From: Halomonas ventosae
GTDB lineage: Bacteria > Pseudomonadota > Gammaproteobacteria > Pseudomonadales > Halomonadaceae
Length of the DNA: 64,000 bases
NCBI RefSeq assembly: GCF_004363555.1
Contig: NZ_SNZJ01000005.1
Location: 1 to 64,000 of the forward strand
Reading direction: 5' to 3'
Shown here: piece after piece, positions 53,203-64,000 of the stretch
Layout of the letters: each line of letters opens with the position of its first letter
How positions within the stretch are numbered: position 1 is the first letter of the stretch
Program-made: the position numbers and the translations under genes
The notes under the pieces: generated by a model
Database searches by the model: none
What the model saw: only the letters and a program-made list of their open reading frames with translations
Told to the model about the DNA's origin: nothing

Positions 53203-53982
53203 ATGCCAGGACAACCGCCTTTGGGCATGACGAGGAGCGCCGGAGGCCAGCCCCTCCCGATCGTCCGTGACCTTGGGGCAGGCGCCCTGGGCCTGCTGGC
53301 CTCGACGGCACTGCTGTGGTCATGGCTCGGCGCAAGCCCATGGGTGCCCCTGCTGGCGGCCGTCGCCTACCTGGTCATGGCCGGGCTGATCCTGGCAGGC
53401 GTGCCCCGCCACTGGGGAGGACTGGGCCTGGCCAACCGCATCACGCTGTGGCGCGGGACGCTGATCGCGCTGCTGGCCGGCACCCTGGCCGATCCCGGCC
53501 TGCTGACGCAATACGCCGTTCCCCTCGCCGCCCTGGCCCTGCTGGCGCTGGTGCTGGACGGGGTGGATGGGGCCGTCGCGCGCTGCACCGCGACCCAGAG
53601 CGATTTCGGAGCACGCTTCGACATGGAACTCGATGCCGTCCTGATCCTGGTGCTGTGCCTGGCACTGCTGTCGCTCGGCAAGGCCGGCCCCTGGGTGTTG
53701 GCCATCGGGGCCATGCGCTACGCTTTCGTTATCGCCGGTATCGCGCTCTCCTGGCTGACCGCTGCCCTGCCGGAGAGTCGTCGCCGCAAGGCGGTCTGCG
53801 TCTGGCAGGTGACGGCCCTGATGATCGCCCTGCTGCCCGCCGTCGGTGCCACCGCGACGACCTGGCTGGCGGGTAGCGCACTGCTCGGCCTGACCTGGTC
53901 GTTCCTCGTCGATATCCGCTGGCTGTATCGCCATGCCGCGGCAAGACCTCCAGAGGACTATCGAGCCGGCAGCCACTCATGA
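53203..53982 (+). CDS. CDP-alcohol phosphatidyltransferase family protein
   Basis: A protein of about 259 residues with six hydrophobic segments. The CDP-alcohol phosphotransferase motif is complete: DGVDGAVARCTATQSDFGAR followed by FDMELDA (D-x2-D-G-x2-A-R-x8-G-x3-D-x3-D). It joins an alcohol to a CDP-activated headgroup or lipid at the membrane. Starts at GTG 53167, ATG 53203 or ATG 53227 are possible; 53203 fits the promoter position. It is divergent from the pterin-like operon and may supply or use a lipid-linked product. Confidence 0.87.
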   Translation: MPGQPPLGMTRSAGGQPLPIVRDLGAGALGLLASTALLWSWLGASPWVPLLAAVAYLVMAGLILAGVPRHWGGLGLANRITLWRGTLIALLAGTLADPGLLTQYAVPLAALALLALVLDGVDGAVARCTATQSDFGARFDMELDAVLILVLCLALLSLGKAGPWVLAIGAMRYAFVIAGIALSWLTAALPESRRRKAVCVWQVTALMIALLPAVGATATTWLAGSALLGLTWSFLVDIRWLYRHAAARPPEDYRAGSHS

Positions 53983-53998
53983 ACCGAAGGACACCCTG

Positions 53999-54625
53999 AT
54001 GCCTGTGTCTCATCCTCACACCCCGGCCCCACGCGCCTCCCTGACGCTCGCCACGGGGCTTGCCCTGGCGCTGGGCATGCTCTCGACACAGACCGCCAGT
54101 GCCGAGCCACGCACCTACGAGATCGACCCCGAGCACTTCTCCATCGGCTTTCTGACCGAACACGTCGGCTATGCGGACACACTCGGCATGTTCCTGGAGG
54201 GCCAGGGCGAGTTCGTCTACGACGAGCAGACTCGGCAGCTGCACTCCGGGACGGTCGAGATCGCCACCGACAGCGTGTTCACCAATCACGAGGAGCGCGA
54301 CAACCACCTGCGCAGCGGCGACTTCCTCGACGCCAGCCGTCACGCGACGATTGTCTTCGAGGCCACCGGCTTCGAGGCACACAGCGACAGCGAGGGCACC
54401 CTGGAAGGCGAGTTGACCCTGCTCGGCGAGACCCGCCCCGTGACCCTGGCGATCACGCTCAACAAGGCCGAGGCCTATCCCTTCGGCCACGGGCAGCACA
54501 CCCTGGGACTGTCGGCACGCACGACCCTCAACCGCAGCGACTGGGGGATGACTTACGGGGTCGACAACGGCCTGGTCGGTGACGAGGTGGAACTGATCCT
54601 CGAACTGGAGGCGATCAGGCAATAG
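53999..54625 (+). CDS. YceI-family periplasmic protein (copy 2)
   Basis: A 208-residue protein with a signal peptide (ASLTLATGLALALGMLSTQT, cleavage near ASA-EP). The YceI beta-barrel begins RTYEIDPEHFSIGFLTEHVG, with HLRSGDFLDASRHATIVFEA and TLNRSDWGMTYGVDNGLVGD. It is a lipid- or quinone-binding periplasmic protein, role unknown. It follows the CDP-alcohol transferase gene by 16 bp, so the two are probably cotranscribed. It differs clearly from the copy at 39048. Confidence 0.9.
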   Translation: MPVSHPHTPAPRASLTLATGLALALGMLSTQTASAEPRTYEIDPEHFSIGFLTEHVGYADTLGMFLEGQGEFVYDEQTRQLHSGTVEIATDSVFTNHEERDNHLRSGDFLDASRHATIVFEATGFEAHSDSEGTLEGELTLLGETRPVTLAITLNKAEAYPFGHGQHTLGLSARTTLNRSDWGMTYGVDNGLVGDEVELILELEAIRQ

Positions 54626-54689
54626 CCGATCTCGCCAGGAATACATAGACGGGCTGGCAAGTCATGACCAGCCTGCTAGACTGACCCGA

Positions 54690-54800
54690 CGCTTGACGGG
54701 GTGCCGGTGGATCCGGCTGAGATGGCGCAGGGTGTCGAGAGACACCGAGCGCTGGTCCCGTGGAACCTGATCCGGCTCATACCGGCGTAGGAATCAAGCG
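54690..54800 (+). promoter_or_regulatory. TPP (THI-element) riboswitch upstream of tenA
   Basis: The outer stem is CGCTTGA...TCAAGCG. Conserved cores are GGGGTGCC, GGCTGAGA and GGAACCTGATCCGG followed by ACCGGCGTAGGAA, matching the TPP aptamer. It should repress tenA when thiamine pyrophosphate is plentiful. Confidence 0.95.
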
Positions 54801-54883
54801 GTGAGCCAGCGCCGACTCGGCGCCGCTGTCCGGCCACCCCTCCCTCGCCCATGCTCCGGATCGATACCGCTACCGGAGGCAAG

Positions 54884-55552
54884 ATGGGCTACCGCTTCAA
54901 TGATCTCACCACCGCCTGCCAGGACGACTGGCGCGCCTATATCGAGCACCCGTTCGTATGCGGCCTGGGCGACGCCACCCTCGACGAGCGCGCCTTCCGC
55001 CACTACCTGCAGCAGGACTACCTCTTCCTGATCCACTTCGCCCGCGCCTATGCGCTGGCCGGCTACAAGAGTCGCACCCTGGAGGACCTGCGCCAGGCCC
55101 ATGAGGGGCTCAAGGCGATCCTCGACGTGGAGCTCGACCTGCACGTGGGCTACTGCCGGGAGTGGGGCATCAGCGAGGCCGACCTCGCCGCCCTGCCCGA
55201 GGCCCGCGCGACCCTCGCCTACACCCGCTACGTGCTCGACACCGGCCACCGCGGCGACCTGCTCGACCTGCACGTGGCGCTGGCCCCCTGCCTGGTGGGC
55301 TACGGCGAGATCGCCCACTGGTTGAATGCCCAGTCCTTCACCGTGCGAGGCGACGCCAACCCCTATGACGCCTGGATCGCCATGTACGAGAGCGACGACT
55401 TCCAGGACGCCATGCATGCCGAGCTCGAGTGGCTAGACACCCGCCTGGCGGAGGTGACACCGCGCCGCTTCGCGGAGCTCTGCAGCGTGTTCCGCGATGC
55501 CACGCGACTGGAGATCGACTTCTGTCAGATGGGGCTGGAGCTCGCCAGCTGA
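54884..55552 (+). CDS. tenA: thiaminase II / aminopyrimidine aminohydrolase TenA
   Basis: A 222-residue all-helical TenA protein. The active-site Cys136 lies in VALAPCLVGYGEIA, and the conserved HYLQQDYLFLIHFARAYALA is near the N-terminus. It hydrolyses 4-amino-5-aminomethyl-2-methylpyrimidine to the hydroxymethyl form (HMP) for salvage, or cleaves thiamine. Start ATG 54884 has a GGAGG site; an ATG at 54851 is less likely. Directly under a TPP riboswitch and followed by a second one for thiC. Confidence 0.93.
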   Translation: MGYRFNDLTTACQDDWRAYIEHPFVCGLGDATLDERAFRHYLQQDYLFLIHFARAYALAGYKSRTLEDLRQAHEGLKAILDVELDLHVGYCREWGISEADLAALPEARATLAYTRYVLDTGHRGDLLDLHVALAPCLVGYGEIAHWLNAQSFTVRGDANPYDAWIAMYESDDFQDAMHAELEWLDTRLAEVTPRRFAELCSVFRDATRLEIDFCQMGLELAS

Positions 55553-55640
55553 GGCACTGGCCCCATTGCCACCCGCCCGCTGGACCTGGTCATGCCAGCG
55601 GGCAACACCACACTGGTGACCGAAAGATCGCCCGACCACT

Positions 55641-55739
55641 CGCTTGACGGGGTGCCGTTGAAGACGGCTGAGATCATGCGCTTTCGAGCATGGATCCCGT
55701 TGAACCTTAACTGGCTAGGACCAGCGTAGGGATCAAGCG
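55641..55739 (+). promoter_or_regulatory. TPP (THI-element) riboswitch upstream of thiC
   Basis: The outer stem is again CGCTTGA...TCAAGCG, with GGGGTGCC, GGCTGAGA, GTTGAACC and ACCAGCGTAGGGA. It lies 88 bp downstream of tenA and 90 bp upstream of thiC, so each gene has its own TPP control. Confidence 0.95.
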
Positions 55740-55798
55740 ACAGGCCGTGTGCCCCCTGACGCCGCAGCCCCTGTCCTTCCCGCCTGTGTCCTCCCTGA

Positions 55799-57733
<1,935 letters not shown>

Positions 57734-57750
57734 CCGCCGCCGGCCCACCC

Positions 57751-57800
57751 ACCATGCAACGCGCCCCCGCCGGTCTCCCGGCGGGGGCGCGTTGCATGGT
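57751..57800. terminator. strong bidirectional terminator after thiC
   Basis: A perfect 23-bp stem (ACCATGCAACGCGCCCCCGC at its outer part) with a TCTC loop, between convergent thiC and the outer-membrane protein gene. No T-run, but stem length is exceptional. Confidence 0.85.
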
Positions 57801-57826
57801 CTAGCGGTGTGGGACCCGCCGTCAGA

Positions 57827-58330
57827 TCAGAAGCGGAACGTCACCCCGACGCTGGCGGCGTCGAAGGTGTAGTTCGACTCGTCCAGGTAGCGCATGTAGT
57901 CGGCGCCCACGGCGAGGTTATGCGTCACGTCGAACTCACCGCCGGCGCCGTAGGAGAAGCCGCTCTCGGTATCCGCGTCGAAGTCCACCTCGGTGAAACC
58001 CGCCAGGCCATAGAGGCGGAATTCCGGGGCGATCGGCAGGACCCCCTTGGCATAGGCGCCGGCCAGGTAATCCAGCTCAGCCGGGCCGTCGGAGCCGCCG
58101 GTACCGAGATGGCCCTCGAGACCGAAATAGTCGTTGAATGCCACGCCACCGCGCAGGCGCAGGCCGGTGCTGTCGAAGTTGCCACGTCCATCGGGGTCGA
58201 GTTCCCAGAACATGACGTCGCCACCGAGGTACGGGCTCGGCTGGTAGTTCATGGGGCTGCCCTGGGCGTGGGCGGTGGCCCCGGCCAGCAGCAGGGCGGC
58301 GGAAACGGCGGAAATCGTGATGGTCTTCAT
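57827..58330 (-). CDS. outer-membrane beta-barrel protein (OmpA/YfaZ-like)
   Basis: A 167-residue protein with a signal peptide (AVSAALLLAGATAHAQ) followed by amphipathic strands and a C-terminal aromatic residue (SVGVTFRF), typical for outer-membrane insertion. Strand-like pairs include GLRLRGGVAFNDYFGLEGHL and YGLAGFTEVDFDADTE. It probably forms an eight-stranded barrel of the outer-membrane beta-barrel (OMP_b-brl) family. Role unknown. Its upstream region carries a likely promoter and a palindrome. Confidence 0.88.
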   Translation of the reverse strand: MKTITISAVSAALLLAGATAHAQGSPMNYQPSPYLGGDVMFWELDPDGRGNFDSTGLRLRGGVAFNDYFGLEGHLGTGGSDGPAELDYLAGAYAKGVLPIAPEFRLYGLAGFTEVDFDADTESGFSYGAGGEFDVTHNLAVGADYMRYLDESNYTFDAASVGVTFRF

Positions 58331-58347
58331 GGTGAATCTCCCGGTTA

Positions 58348-58362
58348 GGAAACAGTGTTTCC
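58348..58362. promoter_or_regulatory. 15-bp palindrome in the leader of the outer-membrane protein gene
   Basis: GGAAACAGTGTTTCC is a perfect palindrome around a central base, located 18-32 bp before the start codon and about 14 bp downstream of the proposed -10. It could be a repressor site or an mRNA hairpin affecting translation. Confidence 0.4.
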
Positions 58363-58375
58363 CTATGCAGGGACC

Positions 58376-58404
58376 ATTCTGGTACAGCCTAGACGAAAGT
58401 GCAA
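58376..58404 (-). promoter_or_regulatory. candidate sigma-70 promoter of the outer-membrane protein gene
   Basis: On the minus strand TTGCAC, a 17-bp spacer and CAGAAT lie about 46 bp upstream of the start codon. Confidence 0.5.
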
Positions 58405-58582
58405 GATGTTCCGCCCCCGACGCCCACCAGGGAGATAAGGACAACTGGGTGTCCGGCGTCAAGCCGCTGGGGTCACTGCATCCCGCACTGCAACATGCTA
58501 GATTCGCCCTGCCCGAGGCCACTCGCCAGGCTCCCCCTGGCCGCACCGCACGCGCCCCCGATACCCCAGAGCAGGATGCGCC

Positions 58583-59762
<1,180 letters not shown>

Positions 59763-59776
<14 letters not shown>

Positions 59777-61940
59777 TCACCGTTCCGAGCCCCGCAACCT
59801 GCTGCTGGTCCCCACCGACAGCGGCGTGGGCCTGACCTCGGCCTGCCTCGGCCTGATCCGCGCCCTGGACACCCTCGGCCTCAAGGCCGGCTTTCTCAAG
59901 CCCTTCCGCCAGGACGAGCTGAACGGCAACGGGCCGGACCGCTCCTGCGCCCTGGCGGCCAGCACCCTGGGCCTGGCGCCTCCTGCGCCACTCCCCCAGG
60001 CCCGGCTGGAGCGCTTGCTGCGCGAGGACCGCAGCGACGAGCTGATGGAGGAGGCCGTGGAGCGCCATGCCCGGGTCGCCTCCCCGGACGCCGGCGAGGC
60101 CCCCGAGCTGGTGGTGATCGAGGGACTCGCGCCCAGCCCGCACAGCAGCTACGCCACCCGGCTCAATGCCCAGCTGGCCCATGCCCTCAATGCGCGCACC
60201 ATCCTGGTGGCCGATGGTGACCTCGGCGCCCCCCAGGACCTGGCGGAACGGCTCGACATGCATGCCCAGGCCTTCGATGGCGTGGAGTCGCCGCGCACCC
60301 TGGGCTGCATCCTGATGCGGCTGCGCCCGCTGCCCGACGAGGATGGCCCCACACCGCTGGCGGCCCCCGAACTCACCGCCCGGCGTGACGAGGAGCTGGT
60401 CGCCCGCCTGCGCCGCTACCTGCCGGCCCTGGGCGGCGAGCGCTTCCAGCTGATCGGCGCCGTGCCCTGGCATGCGGCCCTCTCCGCACCGCGGGTGCTG
60501 GACGTCGCCCGGGCGCTGGAGGCGCGCTTCCTGCACGAGGGCGAGGCCGCCAGCCGGCGCGTACTGGGCACCAGCCTTTGCGCGCGCAGCGCCGCCCATG
60601 CCCTGCACGTGTTCCGCCCCGGGCGCCTGCTGGTCACCCCCGGCGACCGCGACGACATCCTGCTCGCCGCGGCACTCTCGACCATGAACGGCGTGCCCCT
60701 GGCGGGCATCCTGCTGACCCATGACGAGCTGCCGGATGAGGCCATGATCGAGTTCTGCCGCCCCGCGCTGCGCAGCGGGCTGCCGGTGATGGCGGTGGAC
60801 TCCGACAGTTTCGCCACGGCCCAGCGCCTCGACCGCATGGCCAACGACATCCCCATCGATGACCCGGAGCGGGCCGAGCAGGTGACCCGCTTCGTCGCCG
60901 GCCACCTCGACCTGGCGTGGCTCAAGGAGAACCTCAGCCGCGGCTATCCGAGTCGACTCTCCCCTGCCGCCTTCCGCCACCAGCTGGTCAAGCTGGCCCA
61001 GCAGGCCAGCAGGCGCATCGTGCTGCCCGAGGGCAGCGAGCCGCGCACCGTGGAAGCCGCGGTGATCTGCCAACAGCGCGGCATCGCCCGCTGCGTGCTG
61101 CTGGCCAGGCGCGAGGAGGTCGAGGAGGTGGTCCGCCAGCGTGGCATCGAGCTGCCCGAGGGGCTCGAGATCCTCGATCCCGCCGGCATCCGCCGGGACT
61201 ACGTGGCGCCGATGGTCGAACGACGCCCCGACAGACTCAACGCACTGACGGCCGCGGACCAGCTCCAGGACAACGTGGTGCTCGGCACCATGATGCTGGC
61301 CGAGGGCGAGGTGGACGGCCTCGTCTCCGGAGCCATCCACACCACCGCCAACACCGTGCGTCCGGCCTTCCAGCTGATCCGGACGGCGCCCGGCTACCGG
61401 CAGGTGTCGTCGATCTTCTTCATGCTGCTGCCCGAGCAGGTGGTGGTCTATGGCGACTGCGCCGTGAATCCCGACCCCGACGCCGAGGCCCTGGCCGAGA
61501 TCGCCATCCAGAGCGCCCGCTCCGCCGCGGCCTTCGGCATCGAACCCCGGGTGGCGATGATCAGCTACTCCACCGGCGAGTCAGGCAGCGGCGCCGACGT
61601 GGAGAAGGTGCGACAGGCCACCCGCATCGCCCGGGAGCGCGAGCCCACGCTGTGCATCGACGGCCCCCTGCAGTACGACGCCGCCGCCATCGAGAGCGTC
61701 GGCCGCCAGAAGGCCCCCGACTCCCCGGTGGCGGGTCGCGCCACGGTGTTCGTCTTCCCCGACCTCAACACCGGCAACACCACCTACAAGGCGGTCCAGC
61801 GCAGCGCCGGGGTGGTCAGCGTCGGCCCCATGCTGCAGGGCCTCAACAAGCCGGTGAACGACCTCTCCCGAGGCGCGCTGGTCGACGACATCGTCTATAC
61901 CATCGCCCTGACCGCCATCCAGGCCGTCCTGGGCAGCTGA
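59763..61940 (+). CDS. pta: phosphate acetyltransferase Pta (long form)
   Basis: A 725-residue long-form Pta interconverting acetyl-CoA plus phosphate with acetyl phosphate plus CoA. The N-terminal domain is BioD-like ([20 protein letters not shown]), a DRTGG-type middle domain follows, and the C-terminal PTA/PTB catalytic domain starts near [20 protein letters not shown] with [19 protein letters not shown] and [19 protein letters not shown]. The ATG at 59763 lies in ackA; the frame is open further upstream but only as an ackA shadow. It ends convergent with the permease genes. Confidence 0.97.
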
Positions 61941-61967
61941 TCGTTCTCGCTGACGGCAGCGCCAGTC

Positions 61968-62798
61968 TCACTCGACGCTGCCCTTGAGTCGCTCGCTGCG
62001 CCGACGCAGCAGCTCCATGGTCACCAGCAGCAGGGTCGAGAGCAGGATCAGGATGGTGGCCATGGCGGCGATGGCCGGGCTGATGTTCTCGCGGATTCCC
62101 GAGAACATCTGGATCGGCAGGGTGCGCTCGGTGGGGCTGGCGATGAACAGCGCCACCACCACCTCGTCGAAGGAGGTGGCGAAGGCGAACAGCCCTCCCG
62201 ACACCACCCCGGGCAGGATCTGCGGCAGCACCACGGTGAAGAAGACACGCATGGGACTGGCGCCCAGGCTCGCCCCGGCGCGCACCTGGTTGAAGTCGAA
62301 CCCTTGCAGGGTCGCGTTGACCGTGATCACCACGAAGGGCACGCCGAGCACCGTGTGGGCCAGCACCAGGCCCGCATAGGAATTGAGCAGCCCGACCTGG
62401 GCGAAGAAGAAGTACATGCCCACGGCAACGATCACCAGCGGCACCACCATGGGCGATATCAGCAGCGCCAGGATCATGCCCTTGCCGGGAAAGTCGGCGC
62501 GGTTGAGCCCCACCGCGGCCAGGGTGCCGAGCGCCATCGCCAGCAGGGTGGCGAGTGGCGCCACGATCAGGCTGTTCTTCAGCGCCGCCAGCCAGGGACC
62601 GGAGGGATCGAAGATCTCGCTGTACCAGCGCAGCGAGAACCCCGGCAGCGGGTAGGTCAGGAAGGAGCCACTGCTGAACGACAGCGGGATGATCACCAGT
62701 ACCGGGGTGATCAGGAACAGCAGCACCAGGCCGCAAAGGGTCCGGAATACCCAGAACCAGAGCTTCTCCACCGGCGAGGCGTAGGGGGGCAGTGCCAT
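61968..62798 (-). CDS. ABC transporter permease, PotC-like
   Basis: A 276-residue inner-membrane permease with six hydrophobic segments. The EAA loop is FDFNQVRAGASLGASPMRVF and the N-terminal segment LLFLITPVLVIIPLSFSSG is typical of PotC/YdcV proteins. It pairs with the PotB-like permease encoded 20 bp upstream to import polyamines or related cations (spermidine/putrescine/opine family). A GGCAGCG/CGCTGCC stem around its stop may serve as a convergent terminator with pta. Confidence 0.9.
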   Translation of the reverse strand: MALPPYASPVEKLWFWVFRTLCGLVLLFLITPVLVIIPLSFSSGSFLTYPLPGFSLRWYSEIFDPSGPWLAALKNSLIVAPLATLLAMALGTLAAVGLNRADFPGKGMILALLISPMVVPLVIVAVGMYFFFAQVGLLNSYAGLVLAHTVLGVPFVVITVNATLQGFDFNQVRAGASLGASPMRVFFTVVLPQILPGVVSGGLFAFATSFDEVVVALFIASPTERTLPIQMFSGIRENISPAIAAMATILILLSTLLLVTMELLRRRSERLKGSVE

Positions 62799-62818
62799 GC
62801 GTCGTTCTCCTCCCGGTC

Positions 62819-64000
62819 TCAGCGCCGGATCAGCTGCCTGCGGTTCACCAGGCGGTGGTAGACCAGGTAGAGCAGCAGGGTGACCATCAGCAGGATGCTG
62901 CCCAGGGCCGCGGCCATGCCCCAGTTGTTAGTGGTGTTGGTGTAGTAGGCCACGTAGTAGCTCACCATCTGGTCGGCGGGGCCGCCCACCAGGGCCGGGG
63001 TGATGTAGTAGCCCAGTGCCATGATGAACACCAGGATGGTCCCCGCCGCCACCCCGGAGACGGTCTGAGGCACATAGACCTGCCAGAAGGCGGCAAACGG
63101 GTGCGCACCGAGCGATACCGCCGCGCGCTGGTAACTGGGCGAGATGCCTTTCATCACGCTGTAGAGGGGCAGCACCATGAAGGGCAGCAGGATATGCACC
63201 ATGGCGAAGAACACCCCGATACGATTGAACACCAGCTGCAGGGGCGACTCGATGAGCCCCAGCGCCATCATCGACTGGTTGGCCAGTCCGTTGGACTGCA
63301 GCAGGATGATCCAGGCCGCGGTGCGCACCAGCAACGAGGTCCAGAACGGCAGCAGCACCAGGATCATCAGCAGGTTGCTGGTCCTTGCCGGCAGCGTGGC
63401 CAGCAGGTAGGCCAGCGGAAAGCCCAGCGCCAGGCAGATCAGGGTCACGCCGCCGGCGATCACCATGGTGCGCTGGAACACGGCCTGATAGAGGCGGTCC
63501 TGCTGGTCGACGCGCTGCACCTCACCGTCCGCGCCACGCTCGAGGTCAAGCGAGGCGAGCAGATAGCGGTCGGTTCGCGGGGGTGCCGCCGCCTGGATGC
63601 CTTGCCAGGTCGCCGTCTCGCCCCAGGCCGGGTCGATGTCGATCAGGGTATCCCGCCAGTTGTCGCTTGCCGATGGCAACCCCATCAGGGTGCGCATCAG
63701 CAAGCCACGATACTGCGGATCCTCGTAGTTCAGGCGCCGGCCGACGCTACCCAGTCCCCCGCCGCGGCGGGAGTCACGCAGCTCGTCAGCAAAGACCGCG
63801 AAGGTCGCCTCGCCGGGCAGGCCCTCGCCGTCCCACTGCTGCAGTGACGAAGCGGTCTGCGGCATGACCTGTCGCAGGCTGCCGTTGTCGATACTGTTGA
63901 GCAGCATGCTGCCGATGGGCACCACGAAGACCACGACCAGAAACAGCGCCAGTGGCGCGACCAGGCCGACCGCCTTGACCTTGCGCAGGCGCTCGGCGCG
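62819..64000 (-). CDS. ABC transporter permease, PotB-like, 5' end beyond window
   Basis: At least 394 residues are visible; the frame stays open to the window edge (LRKVKAVGLVAPLALFLVVV). A first hydrophobic segment is followed by a soluble insert of about 150 residues (IDNGSLRQVMPQTASSLQQW through DRYLLASLDLERGADGEVQR), and then five hydrophobic segments of a PotB-like permease with the EAA loop PSYQRAAVSLGAHPFAAFWQ. The insert is probably periplasmic, as in a subset of spermidine/putrescine permeases. It works with the PotC-like partner downstream; the ATPase and binding protein would lie outside the window. Confidence 0.88.
   Translation of the reverse strand, partial: RAERLRKVKAVGLVAPLALFLVVVFVVPIGSMLLNSIDNGSLRQVMPQTASSLQQWDGEGLPGEATFAVFADELRDSRRGGGLGSVGRRLNYEDPQYRGLLMRTLMGLPSASDNWRDTLIDIDPAWGETATWQGIQAAAPPRTDRYLLASLDLERGADGEVQRVDQQDRLYQAVFQRTMVIAGGVTLICLALGFPLAYLLATLPARTSNLLMILVLLPFWTSLLVRTAAWIILLQSNGLANQSMMALGLIESPLQLVFNRIGVFFAMVHILLPFMVLPLYSVMKGISPSYQRAAVSLGAHPFAAFWQVYVPQTVSGVAAGTILVFIMALGYYITPALVGGPADQMVSYYVAYYTNTTNNWGMAAALGSILLMVTLLLYLVYHRLVNRRQLIRR

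Overview
The window is GC-rich chromosomal DNA with dense, mostly ATGA-coupled operons and gammaproteobacterial gene families. It carries ectoine hydroxylase (EctD), two osmoregulated periplasmic glucan operons (opgGH), an LpxL-type acyltransferase, AckA-Pta and ThiC/TenA under TPP riboswitches. Together these suggest a halophilic or halotolerant gammaproteobacterium such as a member of the Halomonadaceae. That assignment is inferred from gene content only. No rRNA, tRNA or CRISPR array was seen.

Layout. 1-1633 is the right part of an IS21-family element (istA, partial, and istB), inserted into a DUF2971-like gene. 1634 to about 3340 is clearly more AT-rich and looks like an integron gene-cassette array on the minus strand, with short ORFs whose stop codons lie inside attC-like sites. 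3652-10683 holds an ADP-ribosylglycohydrolase, a methyltransferase, a frameshifted GHKL ATPase, a MOSC protein, a DMT transporter and a Mut7-C protein. 10664-15553 is a ribose operon rbsDACBR; a fragment of the Mut7-C 3' end on its far side suggests it was inserted there. ectD follows (15944-16894). 16983-22204 is an acyl-CoA catabolism cluster (hydratase, 3-hydroxyacyl-CoA dehydrogenase, acyl-CoA ligase, acyl-CoA dehydrogenase), followed by an MFS transporter. 24023-31063 is a cyclic-amide (hydantoin/oxoproline-type) utilisation cluster: cupin, AraC regulator, HyuB, HyuA and an NCS1 permease.

32167-45755 is largely cell envelope: LpxL-like acyltransferase, opgGH copy 1, GDP-mannose synthesis (ManC/AlgA), a YceI protein, a sulfatase-fold membrane transferase, and opgGH copy 2 coupled to an FkbM methyltransferase and a creatininase-family hydrolase. 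45752-53982 is the most unusual region. It holds a creatininase-family protein, a GTP cyclohydrolase II with a degenerate RibB half, a RibD reductase domain without a deaminase, an UPF0104-type membrane protein, a methyltransferase, a glycosyltransferase, a PTPS/QueD homologue lacking the usual catalytic Cys and one zinc His, a BchC-like dehydrogenase and a CDP-alcohol phosphatidyltransferase. This resembles a pathway that takes a GTP-derived pyrimidine or pterin intermediate into a glycosylated and/or methylated, possibly membrane-linked product. No described product is known to me for this set.

54690-57733 carries two separate TPP riboswitches, ahead of tenA and thiC. The window ends with an outer-membrane beta-barrel protein, ackA-pta, and two polyamine-type ABC permeases, the second running off the edge.
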